From the NCBI RefSeq assembly GCF_023218935.1, contig NZ_JAJIAL010000001.1: DNA of 64,000 nucleotides, one strand, 5' to 3'. Shown in pieces: positions 41,789 through 50,797 of the stretch. This stretch comes from Fructobacillus cardui. GTDB lineage: Bacteria; Bacillota; Bacilli; Lactobacillales; Lactobacillaceae. Position numbers and translations under genes: made by a program. A model generated the notes under the pieces. That model saw only the letters and a program-made list of their open reading frames with translations. It was not told the origin of the DNA and did no database searches. Each line of letters opens with the position of its first letter. Positions within the stretch are counted from its first letter, which is position 1.

Positions 41789-42724
41789 TTACAGTTCCTT
41801 TAACTTCCCGCGGAAGTCGGCCAGCGTTTGGTAACCCTTTTCAGCCATAATGGCTTTTAATTCTTCGGCTAGACGGTCATAGATGCCCAAACCTTCCTTC
41901 ATCACCTGAGTACCGACGGATACCAAATCAGCCCCACAGAGAATATGTGCAAAGACATCTGCCCCGGAAGTCACACCACCAGTTCCCAAGACCTTAATGC
42001 TGTCATTCAAGCGTTGACGGAGGGCCCGAACATTGGCCAAAGCAGTTGGCAAGACCATTGTTCCCCCAAGGCCACCAAAGCCGCCCTTGGCCTTGGTAAC
42101 AACCTGTTCCTGATCAATATCAACCCAAAGGCCGTTACCAATCGAATTAATCGTGTTCACGTGAGTCAATGGGTACTTGTTCAAGACTGCAGCAATCTTA
42201 TCGAAGTGCACTAAATCAAAGTATGGTGGCAACTTCACGCCCAAAGGCTTCGTGTAAAAGCTGAAGACTTCACTTAAAACCCGGTCGGTTGCCTCGAAGT
42301 CGTAGGCCAATTGAGGTTCCCCAACAATGTTTGGGCAAGACAAGTTCAATTCAGTTGGTCCCTGGTAATCGGAAGCCTGCAAGCCCTTTAACAAAGTAAT
42401 CGCATCGGCCGCTGACAAAGCAGCAACTGACAAAATGGTTGGCTTTGTCTGCTCTTGCAAAACGTAATCAAGGTAAAAATCATAACCCAAGTTTGGCAAC
42501 CCCATCGAGTTAATCGAACCATTTTCGAGGTCATAGTAGCGTGGGTTTGGGTTTCCTTCACGAGCTTGAAGCGTTGCTGATTTTGTCACCATCGCGCCCA
42601 AGTTACTCGTGTTTGCCAAGTCATTCAGTTCTTCTTTGGTCTGACAGTGGACCCCAGAGGCGTTGAGCAATGGGCTCGTTAAAGTTTGACCAAGGAGGTC
42701 AGCGCTTAAATCAATTTCCGTCAT
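41789..42724 (-). CDS. pyrD: Dihydroorotate dehydrogenase, class 1A (fumarate-dependent)
   Basis: Oxidises dihydroorotate to orotate in pyrimidine synthesis. Class 1A enzymes are soluble homodimers that use fumarate. The 311-residue sequence has LTSPLLNASGVHC, TELNLSCPNIVGEPQLAYD (the NLSCPN motif with the catalytic Cys), VNTINSIGNGLWVD and VLGTGGVTSGADVFAHILCGA (FMN-binding). The short N-terminus and the absence of an adjacent pyrK rule out class 1B. It is the last gene of pyrBC-carAB-pyrD, four bases after carB. Confidence 0.93.
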   Translation of the reverse strand: MTEIDLSADLLGQTLTSPLLNASGVHCQTKEELNDLANTSNLGAMVTKSATLQAREGNPNPRYYDLENGSINSMGLPNLGYDFYLDYVLQEQTKPTILSVAALSAADAITLLKGLQASDYQGPTELNLSCPNIVGEPQLAYDFEATDRVLSEVFSFYTKPLGVKLPPYFDLVHFDKIAAVLNKYPLTHVNTINSIGNGLWVDIDQEQVVTKAKGGFGGLGGTMVLPTALANVRALRQRLNDSIKVLGTGGVTSGADVFAHILCGADLVSVGTQVMKEGLGIYDRLAEELKAIMAEKGYQTLADFRGKLKEL

Positions 42725-42727
42725 GAA

Positions 42728-45700
42728 TCATTCTCCCAATGCTTTTACAAAGTGTGTTTCTTCTGGTAATTCCAAAACCGTCAAGTAAGCAGCGACGGTA
42801 TCCAAGGCCGTAAACAAGGCCACCTCGTTGACAATTGCTGCCGCTCGAACAGAGCTCTCCCCCGCCAAAGCCTGATCAGCCTGGTCGAGTGTGTTGACCA
42901 TGATTTGGAATTCTTGCTTAGCCATCGCCATTGGCAAATCAGCTGGCGCTGCTTCGGCTGCAACACCGTTTTCCTGCAAGAAGGCCACATTGCTGTCAGT
43001 AGCAGCCAATTCAAAGTCAAGGGCTGCAAAACGCTTAGCCAAGGCCAACCCCTCTTGCTGGTCTGCTTCGGCCAAATCCCAAAGAATCCGACCCTGGTGC
43101 AAAATTGGCAAGCCAGCACCAACCATCGCCTTAGCAAGTGCTTGATCATAGTTGTCAGCGGTTCCCATGACTTCACCAGTTGACTTCATTTCTGGTCCAA
43201 CCGTTGAATTCAAGCCAGCTAATTTGGCAAACGAGAAGACCGGCGCCTTCACGTGAACTTCTGCTGGTTCATGAACCAAACCAGATTGGTAACCCAAGTC
43301 CTTCAAAGACTTGCCCAACATGATTTGTGTAGCGACCTGAGCCATCGGAATCTCTGTGACCTTTGACAAGAATGGCAACGTCCGCGAAGCCCGTGGGTTG
43401 ACTTCAATCACGTAGGCAATTTCATCATGAATCACGTACTGGATATTCATCAAACCAATTACGTTCAATTCCTTGGCCAACTTTTGAGCAGATTCAACGA
43501 TTTGAGCCTTCACGTTTTCAGACATCTGCTGCGTTGGATAAACCGCAAAGGAATCACCTGAATGAATCCCAGAGCGTTCAATGTGCTCCATCACTCCTGG
43601 AATCAACACATCTGTGCCGTCTGAAATCAGGTCAACTTCAGCTTCTTGACCAGTAAGGTAATCATCAATCAAAACTGGGTGATCGTTTGAAACCTTTACC
43701 GCCTGTTCCATATAGGTCTTCAGGTCGTCATCAGAATCGATGATGGCCATTGACCGACCACCAATCACATAAGATGGTCGAATCAAAACGGGGTAACCAA
43801 GGTCATTGGCTGCCTTCAAGGCACCCTCTTTGGTCGTAGCCGTTTCACCCTTTGGCTTTGGCAAGCCAAGCTTGTCAATCACCTTGGCAAATTCGTCTCG
43901 GTCTTCTCCGCGGTCCAAATCAGCCACCGTTGTTCCCAAGACCTTAACACCAGCCTCTTCCAAACCAGCAGCCAAGTTAATGGCCGTTTGGCCACCGAAC
44001 TGCACAACTACACCTAAAGGTTGCTCGAGGTCAATCACGTTCAAGACATCTTCTAGAGTTAATGGTTCAAAATAAAGCTTGTCGGAAATGGCAAAATCAG
44101 TGGAAACTGTTTCGGGGTTTGAGTTTTGAATAATGGCTTCATAACCCGCCTGTTGGATGGCCTTCACGGCGTGAACAGTCGCGTAGTCAAATTCAACTCC
44201 CTGTCCAATCCGGATTGGGCCAGAGCCAAGAACCAAAATAGAAGGTCGGTCCGTGACAATTGACTCATTTTCGTCTTCGTACGTGCCATAGTAGTAAGGC
44301 GTCTTCGACTCAAATTCACCGGCAACCGTATCAACCATCTTGAAGGTTGGTAACAAGCCCTGTGCCTTGCGCCAAGCACGGAAATCAGCTTCCGTCTTGC
44401 CAGTCAACTTTGCCAACCAAGCATCAGAGAAGCCGTATTCCTTGGCTGTTTTAATTTCCTCGAAGTTGTCGGGTCCAGCTTGAACCGTTCTTTCGATTTC
44501 AATAATGTGCAGAATCTTGTCCAAGAAGAACAAGTCCATCTGAGTAATATCATGAATTTCTTCAATCGTCACCCCGCGGTGAATCAATTCAGCGATGGCG
44601 AAGAGTCGGTCATCCTTAGCTGGCATCAATTGTGCCTTCAAGTCTTCTGTTGAAACGCCTTCAAAGTAACCAGCACTCAGGTCCTTTTCATCGATTTCAA
44701 GTGATCGAACAGCCTTCAACAATGATTCTTCAAGTGTCCGACCGATGGCCATGACTTCACCAGTCGCCTTCATTTGTGTCCCCAACGTGCGTTTAGCATA
44801 TTCAAACTTATCAAATGGGAAACGTGGAATCTTGGTTACAACATAGTCAAGGGCTGGTTCAAAGGCGGCCCAAGTCGTCTGTGTCACGGGATTCTTAATT
44901 TCGTTCAAGTGCAAACCAACGGCAATCTTGGCCGCCATCTTAGCAATTGGATAACCAGTTGCCTTTGAGGCCAAGGCTGATGAACGAGAAACACGGGGGT
45001 TCACTTCGATAATGTAATACTGGAAGGACTCTGGGTCCAAAGCCATTTGGATGTTGACACCACCCTCAATTTTCAAGGCCCGGATAATCTTCAAAGCGGA
45101 ATCCCGCATCATTTGATAGTCCCGGTCTGAAAGAGTCTGCGTTGGCGAAACAACAATGGAATCACCTGTGTGCACCCCAACTGGAGTGATGTTTTCCATC
45201 CCAGCCACAATCAAGGCGTTATCGGCAGCGTCACGCATAACTTCAAACTCGATTTCCTTGTAGCCGGCAATCGACTTTTCAATCAACACCTGAGTCACTG
45301 GTGACAGTTCCAAACCGTGAGCCGTAATTCCCTCTAATTCAACCAAATTATTGGCAAAACCACCGCCAGTTCCACCAAGCGTATAGGCGGGACGGACAAC
45401 AACTGGATAGCCAATTTTCTCGGCAAAATCAGCTGCTTCTTCGACTGTTGTGGCAATTTGTGATTCCGGTACTGGTTCGTTCAATTCTTCCATCAAATCC
45501 TTGAACAATTCGCGGTCTTCAGCCTGTTCGATGGCTGGCAACTTCGTCCCAAGCAATTCAATGTTTAGTTCCTGCAAAATACCGGAATCGGCTAAATCTT
45601 TGGCCATGTTTAGGCCAGTTTGGCCTCCTAAGGTTGGCAAAATGGCATCCGGCTTTTCTCGGTACAAGACCTCCTTGACGAAGTCCAAAGTAATTGGTTC

Positions 45701-45898
45701 CAAGTACACCTTATCGGCAATTTCTTGGTCCGTCATGATCGTAGCGGGGTTGGAGTTAATCAACACCACCTGGTAGCCCTCTTCTTTTAGTGAGAGGCAG
45801 GCCTGTGAACCAGAATAGTCAAATTCGGCCGCTTGACCGATAATAATTGGTCCCGAACCAATTACCAAAATTTTATGAATGTCATTTCGCTTGGCCAT
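42728..45898 (-). CDS. carB: Carbamoyl-phosphate synthase large subunit
   Basis: CarB makes carbamoyl phosphate from bicarbonate, ammonia (from CarA) and two ATP. The 1056-residue protein has the duplicated ATP-grasp architecture. The first half begins with KILVIGSGPIIIGQAAEFDYSG (in part GSGPIIIGQAAEFDYSG) and has PAYTLGGTGGGFA; the second has VLGSGPIRIGQGVEFDYATV and RPSYVIGGRSM. The C-terminal end (from about residue 935) is the allosteric domain. Length is normal. It is translated with carA, one base apart. Confidence 0.98.
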   Translation of the reverse strand: MAKRNDIHKILVIGSGPIIIGQAAEFDYSGSQACLSLKEEGYQVVLINSNPATIMTDQEIADKVYLEPITLDFVKEVLYREKPDAILPTLGGQTGLNMAKDLADSGILQELNIELLGTKLPAIEQAEDRELFKDLMEELNEPVPESQIATTVEEAADFAEKIGYPVVVRPAYTLGGTGGGFANNLVELEGITAHGLELSPVTQVLIEKSIAGYKEIEFEVMRDAADNALIVAGMENITPVGVHTGDSIVVSPTQTLSDRDYQMMRDSALKIIRALKIEGGVNIQMALDPESFQYYIIEVNPRVSRSSALASKATGYPIAKMAAKIAVGLHLNEIKNPVTQTTWAAFEPALDYVVTKIPRFPFDKFEYAKRTLGTQMKATGEVMAIGRTLEESLLKAVRSLEIDEKDLSAGYFEGVSTEDLKAQLMPAKDDRLFAIAELIHRGVTIEEIHDITQMDLFFLDKILHIIEIERTVQAGPDNFEEIKTAKEYGFSDAWLAKLTGKTEADFRAWRKAQGLLPTFKMVDTVAGEFESKTPYYYGTYEDENESIVTDRPSILVLGSGPIRIGQGVEFDYATVHAVKAIQQAGYEAIIQNSNPETVSTDFAISDKLYFEPLTLEDVLNVIDLEQPLGVVVQFGGQTAINLAAGLEEAGVKVLGTTVADLDRGEDRDEFAKVIDKLGLPKPKGETATTKEGALKAANDLGYPVLIRPSYVIGGRSMAIIDSDDDLKTYMEQAVKVSNDHPVLIDDYLTGQEAEVDLISDGTDVLIPGVMEHIERSGIHSGDSFAVYPTQQMSENVKAQIVESAQKLAKELNVIGLMNIQYVIHDEIAYVIEVNPRASRTLPFLSKVTEIPMAQVATQIMLGKSLKDLGYQSGLVHEPAEVHVKAPVFSFAKLAGLNSTVGPEMKSTGEVMGTADNYDQALAKAMVGAGLPILHQGRILWDLAEADQQEGLALAKRFAALDFELAATDSNVAFLQENGVAAEAAPADLPMAMAKQEFQIMVNTLDQADQALAGESSVRAAAIVNEVALFTALDTVAAYLTVLELPEETHFVKALGE

Positions 45899-45899
45899 C

Positions 45900-46985
45900 T
45901 TAGGCTCCCTTCTTTTCCGTCAACTTGTTAATGAAGTTGTCAAAGATATATTCGGCGTCGTGTGGTCCTGGCGAAGCATCCGGATGGAATTGGACTGAAA
46001 ATGCTTCCTTATCCTTCAACCGAACGCCTTCAACAGTTTCAGCATTAATTTCTTCGTGGGTTACTTCCAAATTCGTACCGGCCAATGAAGCCCGGTCAAC
46101 GGCATAACCATGATTTTGTGAGGTGAAGTACTTCCGCTTGTGGTCCACATCCGTCACGGCGTGGTTAAAGCCACGGTAGCCAAACTTCATCTTGTAAGTC
46201 TTGGCACCGTTGGCAATGGCAAAGAGCTGGTGTCCCAAGCAAATCCCCATGATTGGATACTTATTTTGCAATTCGAGGATGGTCTTCGTTGCATAACCGT
46301 ACTGAGTTGGATCACCAGGGCCGTTTGATAGCAAGACACCGTCGGGGTTGCTGGCTTCAATTACAGAAGCTGGCGTCGTGCCAGGGAAAACCGTTACCGT
46401 TGCGCCACGCTTTTGCAAGGCCTTCACGATTGAGCCCTTCAAACCAAAGTCCAACAAAGCAATCTTTGGTCCGTCCGCTTCACCAACGAAGGTTTCGATT
46501 TCTTCTTCCTTCTTGGCCCGGGCCAACAACAATGATGGGTAGTCCTGAGCAAAGAGGGCATCAATCTGTTCCTGATTTAATTCAGAGACCAAAACGGCAG
46601 GCATTGAACCATGGTCGCGAATTTCCTTGGCTAATTTCCGTGTGTCAACACCAGTCAATCCTGGCAAGTCTTCTTCCTTGGCAAAATCAGCAAGGGTCAT
46701 CACAGAACGGAAGTTGGCAGGGCGGCGGGCCAGGTCCTTGACGATAATGGCATCAACGGCGGGCTTACTACCAGCCCCTTCGTTATCGTCTAAGTTAATG
46801 CCGTAATTACCAATCAAAGGATAAGTGAAGACCATTGTTTGGCCAAAATATGAGGGATCGGTCATCGTTTCTTGGTAACCAGTCATCCCGGTTGAAAAGA
46901 CAACTTCTGTTAACAAATCTTTTCCGGAGCCGAAACGCTCACCGGCGTAAACTGATCCATTTTTCAATACTAAGTATCCTTGCAT
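45900..46985 (-). CDS. carA: Carbamoyl-phosphate synthase small subunit (glutaminase)
   Basis: CarA hydrolyses glutamine and channels ammonia to CarB. The 361-residue protein shows the N-terminal domain (GVDTRKLAKEIRDHGSM) and a class I glutamine amidotransferase domain with the nucleophile Cys in IMGICLGHQLFA and the His/Glu pair in SVQFHPDASPGPHD. SNGPGDP forms the oxyanion region. Length is normal. It lies four bases after pyrC and one before carB. Confidence 0.97.
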   Translation of the reverse strand: MQGYLVLKNGSVYAGERFGSGKDLLTEVVFSTGMTGYQETMTDPSYFGQTMVFTYPLIGNYGINLDDNEGAGSKPAVDAIIVKDLARRPANFRSVMTLADFAKEEDLPGLTGVDTRKLAKEIRDHGSMPAVLVSELNQEQIDALFAQDYPSLLLARAKKEEEIETFVGEADGPKIALLDFGLKGSIVKALQKRGATVTVFPGTTPASVIEASNPDGVLLSNGPGDPTQYGYATKTILELQNKYPIMGICLGHQLFAIANGAKTYKMKFGYRGFNHAVTDVDHKRKYFTSQNHGYAVDRASLAGTNLEVTHEEINAETVEGVRLKDKEAFSVQFHPDASPGPHDAEYIFDNFINKLTEKKGA

Positions 46986-46989
46986 TGCC

Positions 46990-48258
46990 TTACTCCTTCT
47001 TTGCTTGATAGACCAAGTGGCCGTCGACCAAGGTCTTTAAGACCTTGCCGTAAACCTCTTGACCGGTAAATGGGGTATTCTTCCCCTTTGATTCAAATTC
47101 TTCTGGGTTAATCTTGTATGGATGGATGAAATCCACCAGAGCGATGTCGGCTGCATCCCCAACTCGTAGTTCACCTGCAGATGCGAGATTAAAGACCTGC
47201 TTTGGTCGGCGAACCATCCAATCAAGGACAGTATCCAAGTCGACTAAGCCGCTTTTAACAAAGTGGGTATAAACCAGTGGCAAGGCCGTTTCCAGTCCCA
47301 CAATGCCAAATGAGCAATCGTGCATGGAACCTGATTTTTCCTCTTCGCTGTGTGGCGCATGGTCGGTGGCAATCATATCAATCGTCCCATCCAAAAGCCC
47401 AGCGATTAGGGCTAATCGATCTTCCTTTGACCGCAATGGTGGGTTCATTTTGAACATTGGGTCATCGGTTTCAATCATGCTGTCATCCAAGAACAAGTGG
47501 TGTGGTGAAACTTCCGCTGTCACTGACAGGCTCATTTGCTTGGCCAAGCGAACCTGGGCAACAGATTCCTTGGTTGAGATATGGGCGATGTGGTACTTGA
47601 CGCCGGTTGCCTGCGCCATCACCAGGTCGCGAGCTAACTGGGTTGATTCGGACAACCCTGTCATCCCGGGCAAGCCTAAGCGTTCAGCCTCCAGTCCGGC
47701 ATTCATTACTCCACCTTGGATTAAGGAATCATCTTCCAAGTGAGCTGAAATCACGCGGTCAGCCTGCTTAGCCGCCTTAATGGCTTCCAACATCGTTTGC
47801 GCGTCTTGGACACCGTGGCCATCGTTTGAGAAGGCCATGGCACCAGCATCAGCCATTGCCTGTAAATCAGCTGCGCCCACGCCAACCAGGTCGGCAGATA
47901 GCGCACCAAATTGGGCAATCTTCACCAGACTATTTTCCTGATTTAACAAAACCTGTTGACGAACCTTCTCGGCAGTATCAACAACTGGCTTGACGTTTGG
48001 CATGGTCATCACCGTTGTGAAGCCCCCGTGAGCGGCTGCGTGAGAGCCTGTCTCGATGGTTTCCTTATAAGTTAAGCCTGGTTCACGGAAATGTACGTGG
48101 ACATCAATCAAACCGGGAATGGCTGCGGCACCATGAGCATTAATTTCTTCGTCGGCTGGGACTTCAATTCCCCGGGCAATCTGTTCAATCTTGCCATCCA
48201 CAATTAAGATGTCCTGGCAGCGCTTGTTAATTGCTGCATGCTTGATTAATACTCTCAT
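46990..48258 (-). CDS. pyrC: Dihydroorotase
   Basis: Closes carbamoyl-aspartate to dihydroorotate. The 422-residue class I dihydroorotase has IDVHVHFREPGLTYKETIETG (metal HxH; core DVHVHFREPG), SNDGHGVQD, metal His residues in HLEDDSLI and HIAHISTKESV, and catalytic Asp in IATDHAPHSEEEK. Length is normal for the Bacillus-type enzyme. Its start overlaps the pyrB stop, and carA follows. Confidence 0.97.
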   Translation of the reverse strand: MRVLIKHAAINKRCQDILIVDGKIEQIARGIEVPADEEINAHGAAAIPGLIDVHVHFREPGLTYKETIETGSHAAAHGGFTTVMTMPNVKPVVDTAEKVRQQVLLNQENSLVKIAQFGALSADLVGVGAADLQAMADAGAMAFSNDGHGVQDAQTMLEAIKAAKQADRVISAHLEDDSLIQGGVMNAGLEAERLGLPGMTGLSESTQLARDLVMAQATGVKYHIAHISTKESVAQVRLAKQMSLSVTAEVSPHHLFLDDSMIETDDPMFKMNPPLRSKEDRLALIAGLLDGTIDMIATDHAPHSEEEKSGSMHDCSFGIVGLETALPLVYTHFVKSGLVDLDTVLDWMVRRPKQVFNLASAGELRVGDAADIALVDFIHPYKINPEEFESKGKNTPFTGQEVYGKVLKTLVDGHLVYQAKKE

Positions 48259-49187
48259 TTGTCAGCCTCCATTAAGCCGCGTGCCTGTAGGACCTTGGTA
48301 ATCATCGCCATCCGGGCAAAAACCCCGTTACCCATCTGGGTGAAAATCCGTGATTTGTCACCATCCACCAATTCGCTTGCAATTTCAACATTGCGGTTAA
48401 CTGGGGCTGGATGCATGATAATGCTGTATTCTGGTAACAACTTGGCTCTCTCTTGTGTTAAGCCAAACTGTTGATAATAATCAACAGCCGTGAAGGCGTC
48501 GCGGTTAGCTTCGTCGAAGCGCTCCAATTGCACCCGGAGCATCATGACAACATCTAATTCCGGTAAAATTTCTTCCAGCGTGCCAAACGTTCCCAAATCA
48601 TCAAAGTCATGACTGTACCAGGAATCAGGTCCGCCAAAGTAAAGCATTGCGCCCAATGACTTTAAAATTTTGGCATCTGATTTTGCCACTCGTGAGTGAG
48701 CCAAATCACCGATAATACCAACCTTGAGGCCGTCAATTCGGTCAAATTCATTTTCAATCGTTAATAAATCTAAAAGCGTTTGTGATGGGTGAACACCAGC
48801 GCCGTCACCTGCGTTGAACAGACCCATTGTGACATAGGGGTTTTCAACCAGTTCTTGGTACCAACCAGTTTGGCCGTGTCGAATAACGGCAAAGTCAACA
48901 CCGATTGCTTCCAGCGTTCGCAGCGTGTCCGACAGTGTTTCGCCTTTTTGAACGGAAGAAGTCGCCGGATTAACCTCGATTAAGTCAATCCCTAATTTCT
49001 TCTCCGCCATCTGAAAGGATGACTTGGTTCTTGTTGAATTCTCAAAGAAGAGGTTCACACCGTATACCGGACGTTTCAAAGCTGGTGCTTGTTTCCCGGC
49101 TTGATAGTCTTGGGCTAAGTACAAAACTTCTTGTAATTGCGTTGTTGATAAATCTGCTAGGTCTAGGCAGTTGTTCCAATTCGTCAT
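48255..49187 (-). CDS. pyrB: Aspartate carbamoyltransferase catalytic subunit
   Basis: Transfers the carbamoyl group to aspartate, the committed step of pyrimidine synthesis. The 310-residue protein has the carbamoyl-phosphate loop FFENSTRTKSSFQMAEKKLG (core STRTKSSF), GAGVHPSQTLLDLLTI with the HPSQ motif, LKVGIIGDLAHSRVAKS and IIMHPAPVNR. No regulatory subunit gene (pyrI) is present, as in other Firmicutes. It is the first gene of the operon, after the PyrR-type leader. Confidence 0.97.
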   Translation of the reverse strand: MTNWNNCLDLADLSTTQLQEVLYLAQDYQAGKQAPALKRPVYGVNLFFENSTRTKSSFQMAEKKLGIDLIEVNPATSSVQKGETLSDTLRTLEAIGVDFAVIRHGQTGWYQELVENPYVTMGLFNAGDGAGVHPSQTLLDLLTIENEFDRIDGLKVGIIGDLAHSRVAKSDAKILKSLGAMLYFGGPDSWYSHDFDDLGTFGTLEEILPELDVVMMLRVQLERFDEANRDAFTAVDYYQQFGLTQERAKLLPEYSIIMHPAPVNRNVEIASELVDGDKSRIFTQMGNGVFARMAMITKVLQARGLMEADK

Positions 49188-49435
49188 CTCAATGCCCCTT
49201 GATTTTCCCGCTGCAATTTTCCAATAAAAAACGCCCTAATCCTAAGATCAGAGCGTCAGTGGCGGTTGACTGGACTCGTTTAGCTTGCACTTTGTCCATT
49301 CTTGTCAGCCTTTTGTCAAGGTTAGCCAGGGTCTCGCCCAGGGGTCTGGAATTTCTTCCAACCATTACCTTGCTGCTTGTCCACCTTAGCGACTCTCCGG
49401 TCGGCTTTAAAGGATTGCAACTTTTGTTTGCTTGT
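49188..49435 (-). promoter_or_regulatory. PyrR-type transcription attenuator leader of the pyr operon
   Basis: The 250-base leader contains on the minus strand a hairpin with loop CCGGAGAG (GCCGAC before, GUCGC after; about 49390-49412), which fits the PyrR-binding consensus CCNGNGAG. It ends with a perfect 11-pair terminator, ACGCTCTGATC / GATTAGGGCGT (49231-49256), plus a T-run, 44 bases before pyrB. An antiterminator can form between them. UMP-bound PyrR would promote termination. pyrR itself is not in the window. Confidence 0.75.
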
Positions 49436-49440
49436 TAGGT

Positions 49441-49469
49441 ATTATAGCACCTGTAAATGCCTTTGGCAA
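49441..49469 (-). promoter_or_regulatory. Promoter of the pyr operon
   Basis: On the minus strand TTGCCA (49464-49469), 17 bases, TATAAT (49441-49446), with TGC before the -10. Confidence 0.85.
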
Positions 49470-49583
49470 GCTTTTCTGACATAAAAAAGTGTGATGGTCA
49501 ACTATTGTCTCTTGTCAAAAAAGCTAACACTGACCACTGCTGATTTTTGCTCCAAACAATCCTCTTTCATCACCAATTTGAGT

Positions 49584-49622
49584 CAAAAAAAGTCACCACA
49601 ATACAATAGTGTGGTGACTAAC
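49584..49622 (-). terminator. Terminator after the DUF1292 gene
   Basis: AGTCACCACA / TGTGGTGACT perfect stem with a T7 run on the minus strand. Confidence 0.9.
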
Positions 49623-49630
49623 CATCATGC

Positions 49631-49930
49631 TTAGTTAAAGTTTGAATCATCATCCAAGAAAGTGTTCAACACTTCTTCGACCATGTTCCATTCTGCATCA
49701 TCTTCAATCGGCAACAAATCTTCTTCCGTTGCTTCGCCATCTTCGGCTGGGTTGAAAATGTATGCTTGTACATCAACCTCTTCATCTTCTTCGACACCAT
49801 CTGGGACGAGCAAGATATATGAACGGTCAAATTCCTCTGAATGGAAAGTAAACAAAACTTCGTATAAAGTTTCGTCGCCATTGTCGTCAATCAGGGTAAT
49901 CTTGTCAATTTCTGGGTTTTGCTTAGCCAT
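49631..49930 (-). CDS. DUF1292 family protein (YrzB-like)
   Basis: A 99-residue, highly acidic cytoplasmic protein of unknown function. DUF1292 members are regularly encoded after ruvX (YrrK) and ireB (YrzL) in Firmicutes, as here. The conserved parts are KITLIDDNGDETLYEVLFTF (core DDNGDETLYEVL), SYILLVPD and LLPIEDDAEWNMVEEVLNTFLDD (in part AEWNMVEEVLNTF). The start has an AAGGA site. It is followed by a strong terminator and ends the alaS-ireB-ruvX cluster. Confidence 0.88.
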   Translation of the reverse strand: MAKQNPEIDKITLIDDNGDETLYEVLFTFHSEEFDRSYILLVPDGVEEDEEVDVQAYIFNPAEDGEATEEDLLPIEDDAEWNMVEEVLNTFLDDDSNFN

Positions 49931-49979
49931 AAAAAAATCCTTTGTTATTGTTACGATTGCGCCAAAGTAAAAAACAGAT

Positions 49980-50411
49980 TTACTTAGTCAACTTACCGTT
50001 AGCGTCCAAATAATTTTGCAAAATGAATTCTGCGGCAATCTTGTCGATAACCTTCTTACGCTTCTTCCGAGAAACATCAGCCTCTTCGATTAGCATCCGT
50101 TCCGCCTGAACCGTTGTTAGCCGTTCATCTTGAAAATCAGTAGGCAAGCTAAAACGGTCTTCAACCATTTTAGCGTACGCTCGCGCCGCTTCGGCACGAG
50201 GACCCTCGGTATTGTTCATGTTCTTAGGCAGACCTAAAACGACGCCTTTTGCGCCTGTTTCTTGGATAATTTCATCCAAGCGGTCTAAGCCAAAGACTTT
50301 TTCGTCCTCATTGATGCGGATGATTTCCACCCCTTGTGCCGTCCACCCCATTGGGTCGGAAACGGCGACACCAACTGTTTTTGAGCCTACATCAAGTCCT
50401 AGTATCCGCAT
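49980..50411 (-). CDS. ruvX: Holliday junction resolvase-like protein RuvX/YqgF
   Basis: YqgF-family RNase H-like nuclease. Roles suggested elsewhere are Holliday junction resolution and processing of the 5' end of pre-16S rRNA. The 143-residue protein has MRILGLDVGSKTVGVAVSD (active-site Asp in GLDVGSK), GVVLGLPKNMNNTEGPRA (LP.NM.G motif), and DERLTTVQAERML (catalytic DERLTT). It overlaps the ireB stop by one base. Confidence 0.93.
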   Translation of the reverse strand: MRILGLDVGSKTVGVAVSDPMGWTAQGVEIIRINEDEKVFGLDRLDEIIQETGAKGVVLGLPKNMNNTEGPRAEAARAYAKMVEDRFSLPTDFQDERLTTVQAERMLIEEADVSRKKRKKVIDKIAAEFILQNYLDANGKLTK

Positions 50412-50662
50412 TACTTATTTAAATAGGCGTGTACGAGCTCCTCGATGATTTCATCGCGCTCGTGACGCTTAATTAAATTACGCGCGTCATGGAGTCTGGG
50501 AATATAAGCTGGGTCGCCAGACATTAAATACCCAACGATCTGATTGATTGGTTTGTAACCCTTTTCTTCCAAAGCGGCATAAACCAATACCATCGTTTCA
50601 TGGATATCCTTTGGTGCCTGGTTACCGAAATCAAAAATCGCAGTCTTATCGTTCACACTCAT
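50411..50662 (-). CDS. ireB: IreB family regulatory phosphoprotein (DUF965, YrzL)
   Basis: IreB was identified in Enterococcus as a target of the Ser/Thr kinase IreK that limits cephalosporin tolerance. Homologs are found beside alaS and ruvX in most Firmicutes. The 83-residue protein has TAIFDFGNQAPKDIHETM with the phosphorylatable Thr near the start, NQIVGYLMSGDPAYIPRHD-like (here GYLMSGDPAYIPRLHDARNL) and RHERDEIIEELVHAYL. The ATG at 50662 (MSVNDKTA) follows a GGAGTG site. Confidence 0.9.
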   Translation of the reverse strand: MSVNDKTAIFDFGNQAPKDIHETMVLVYAALEEKGYKPINQIVGYLMSGDPAYIPRLHDARNLIKRHERDEIIEELVHAYLNK

Positions 50663-50797
50663 CGTACACACTCCTTTCTTCACAATTTTCACTTTTACGT
50701 GTCTTTAGTTTAACACGTTTCCAAGCAAAAAGCCGACTAAATTCCAAGTTGACCAATTTGCCAGTTGTCCTCCGTCGACCTTCTATCAAAGAATGTA

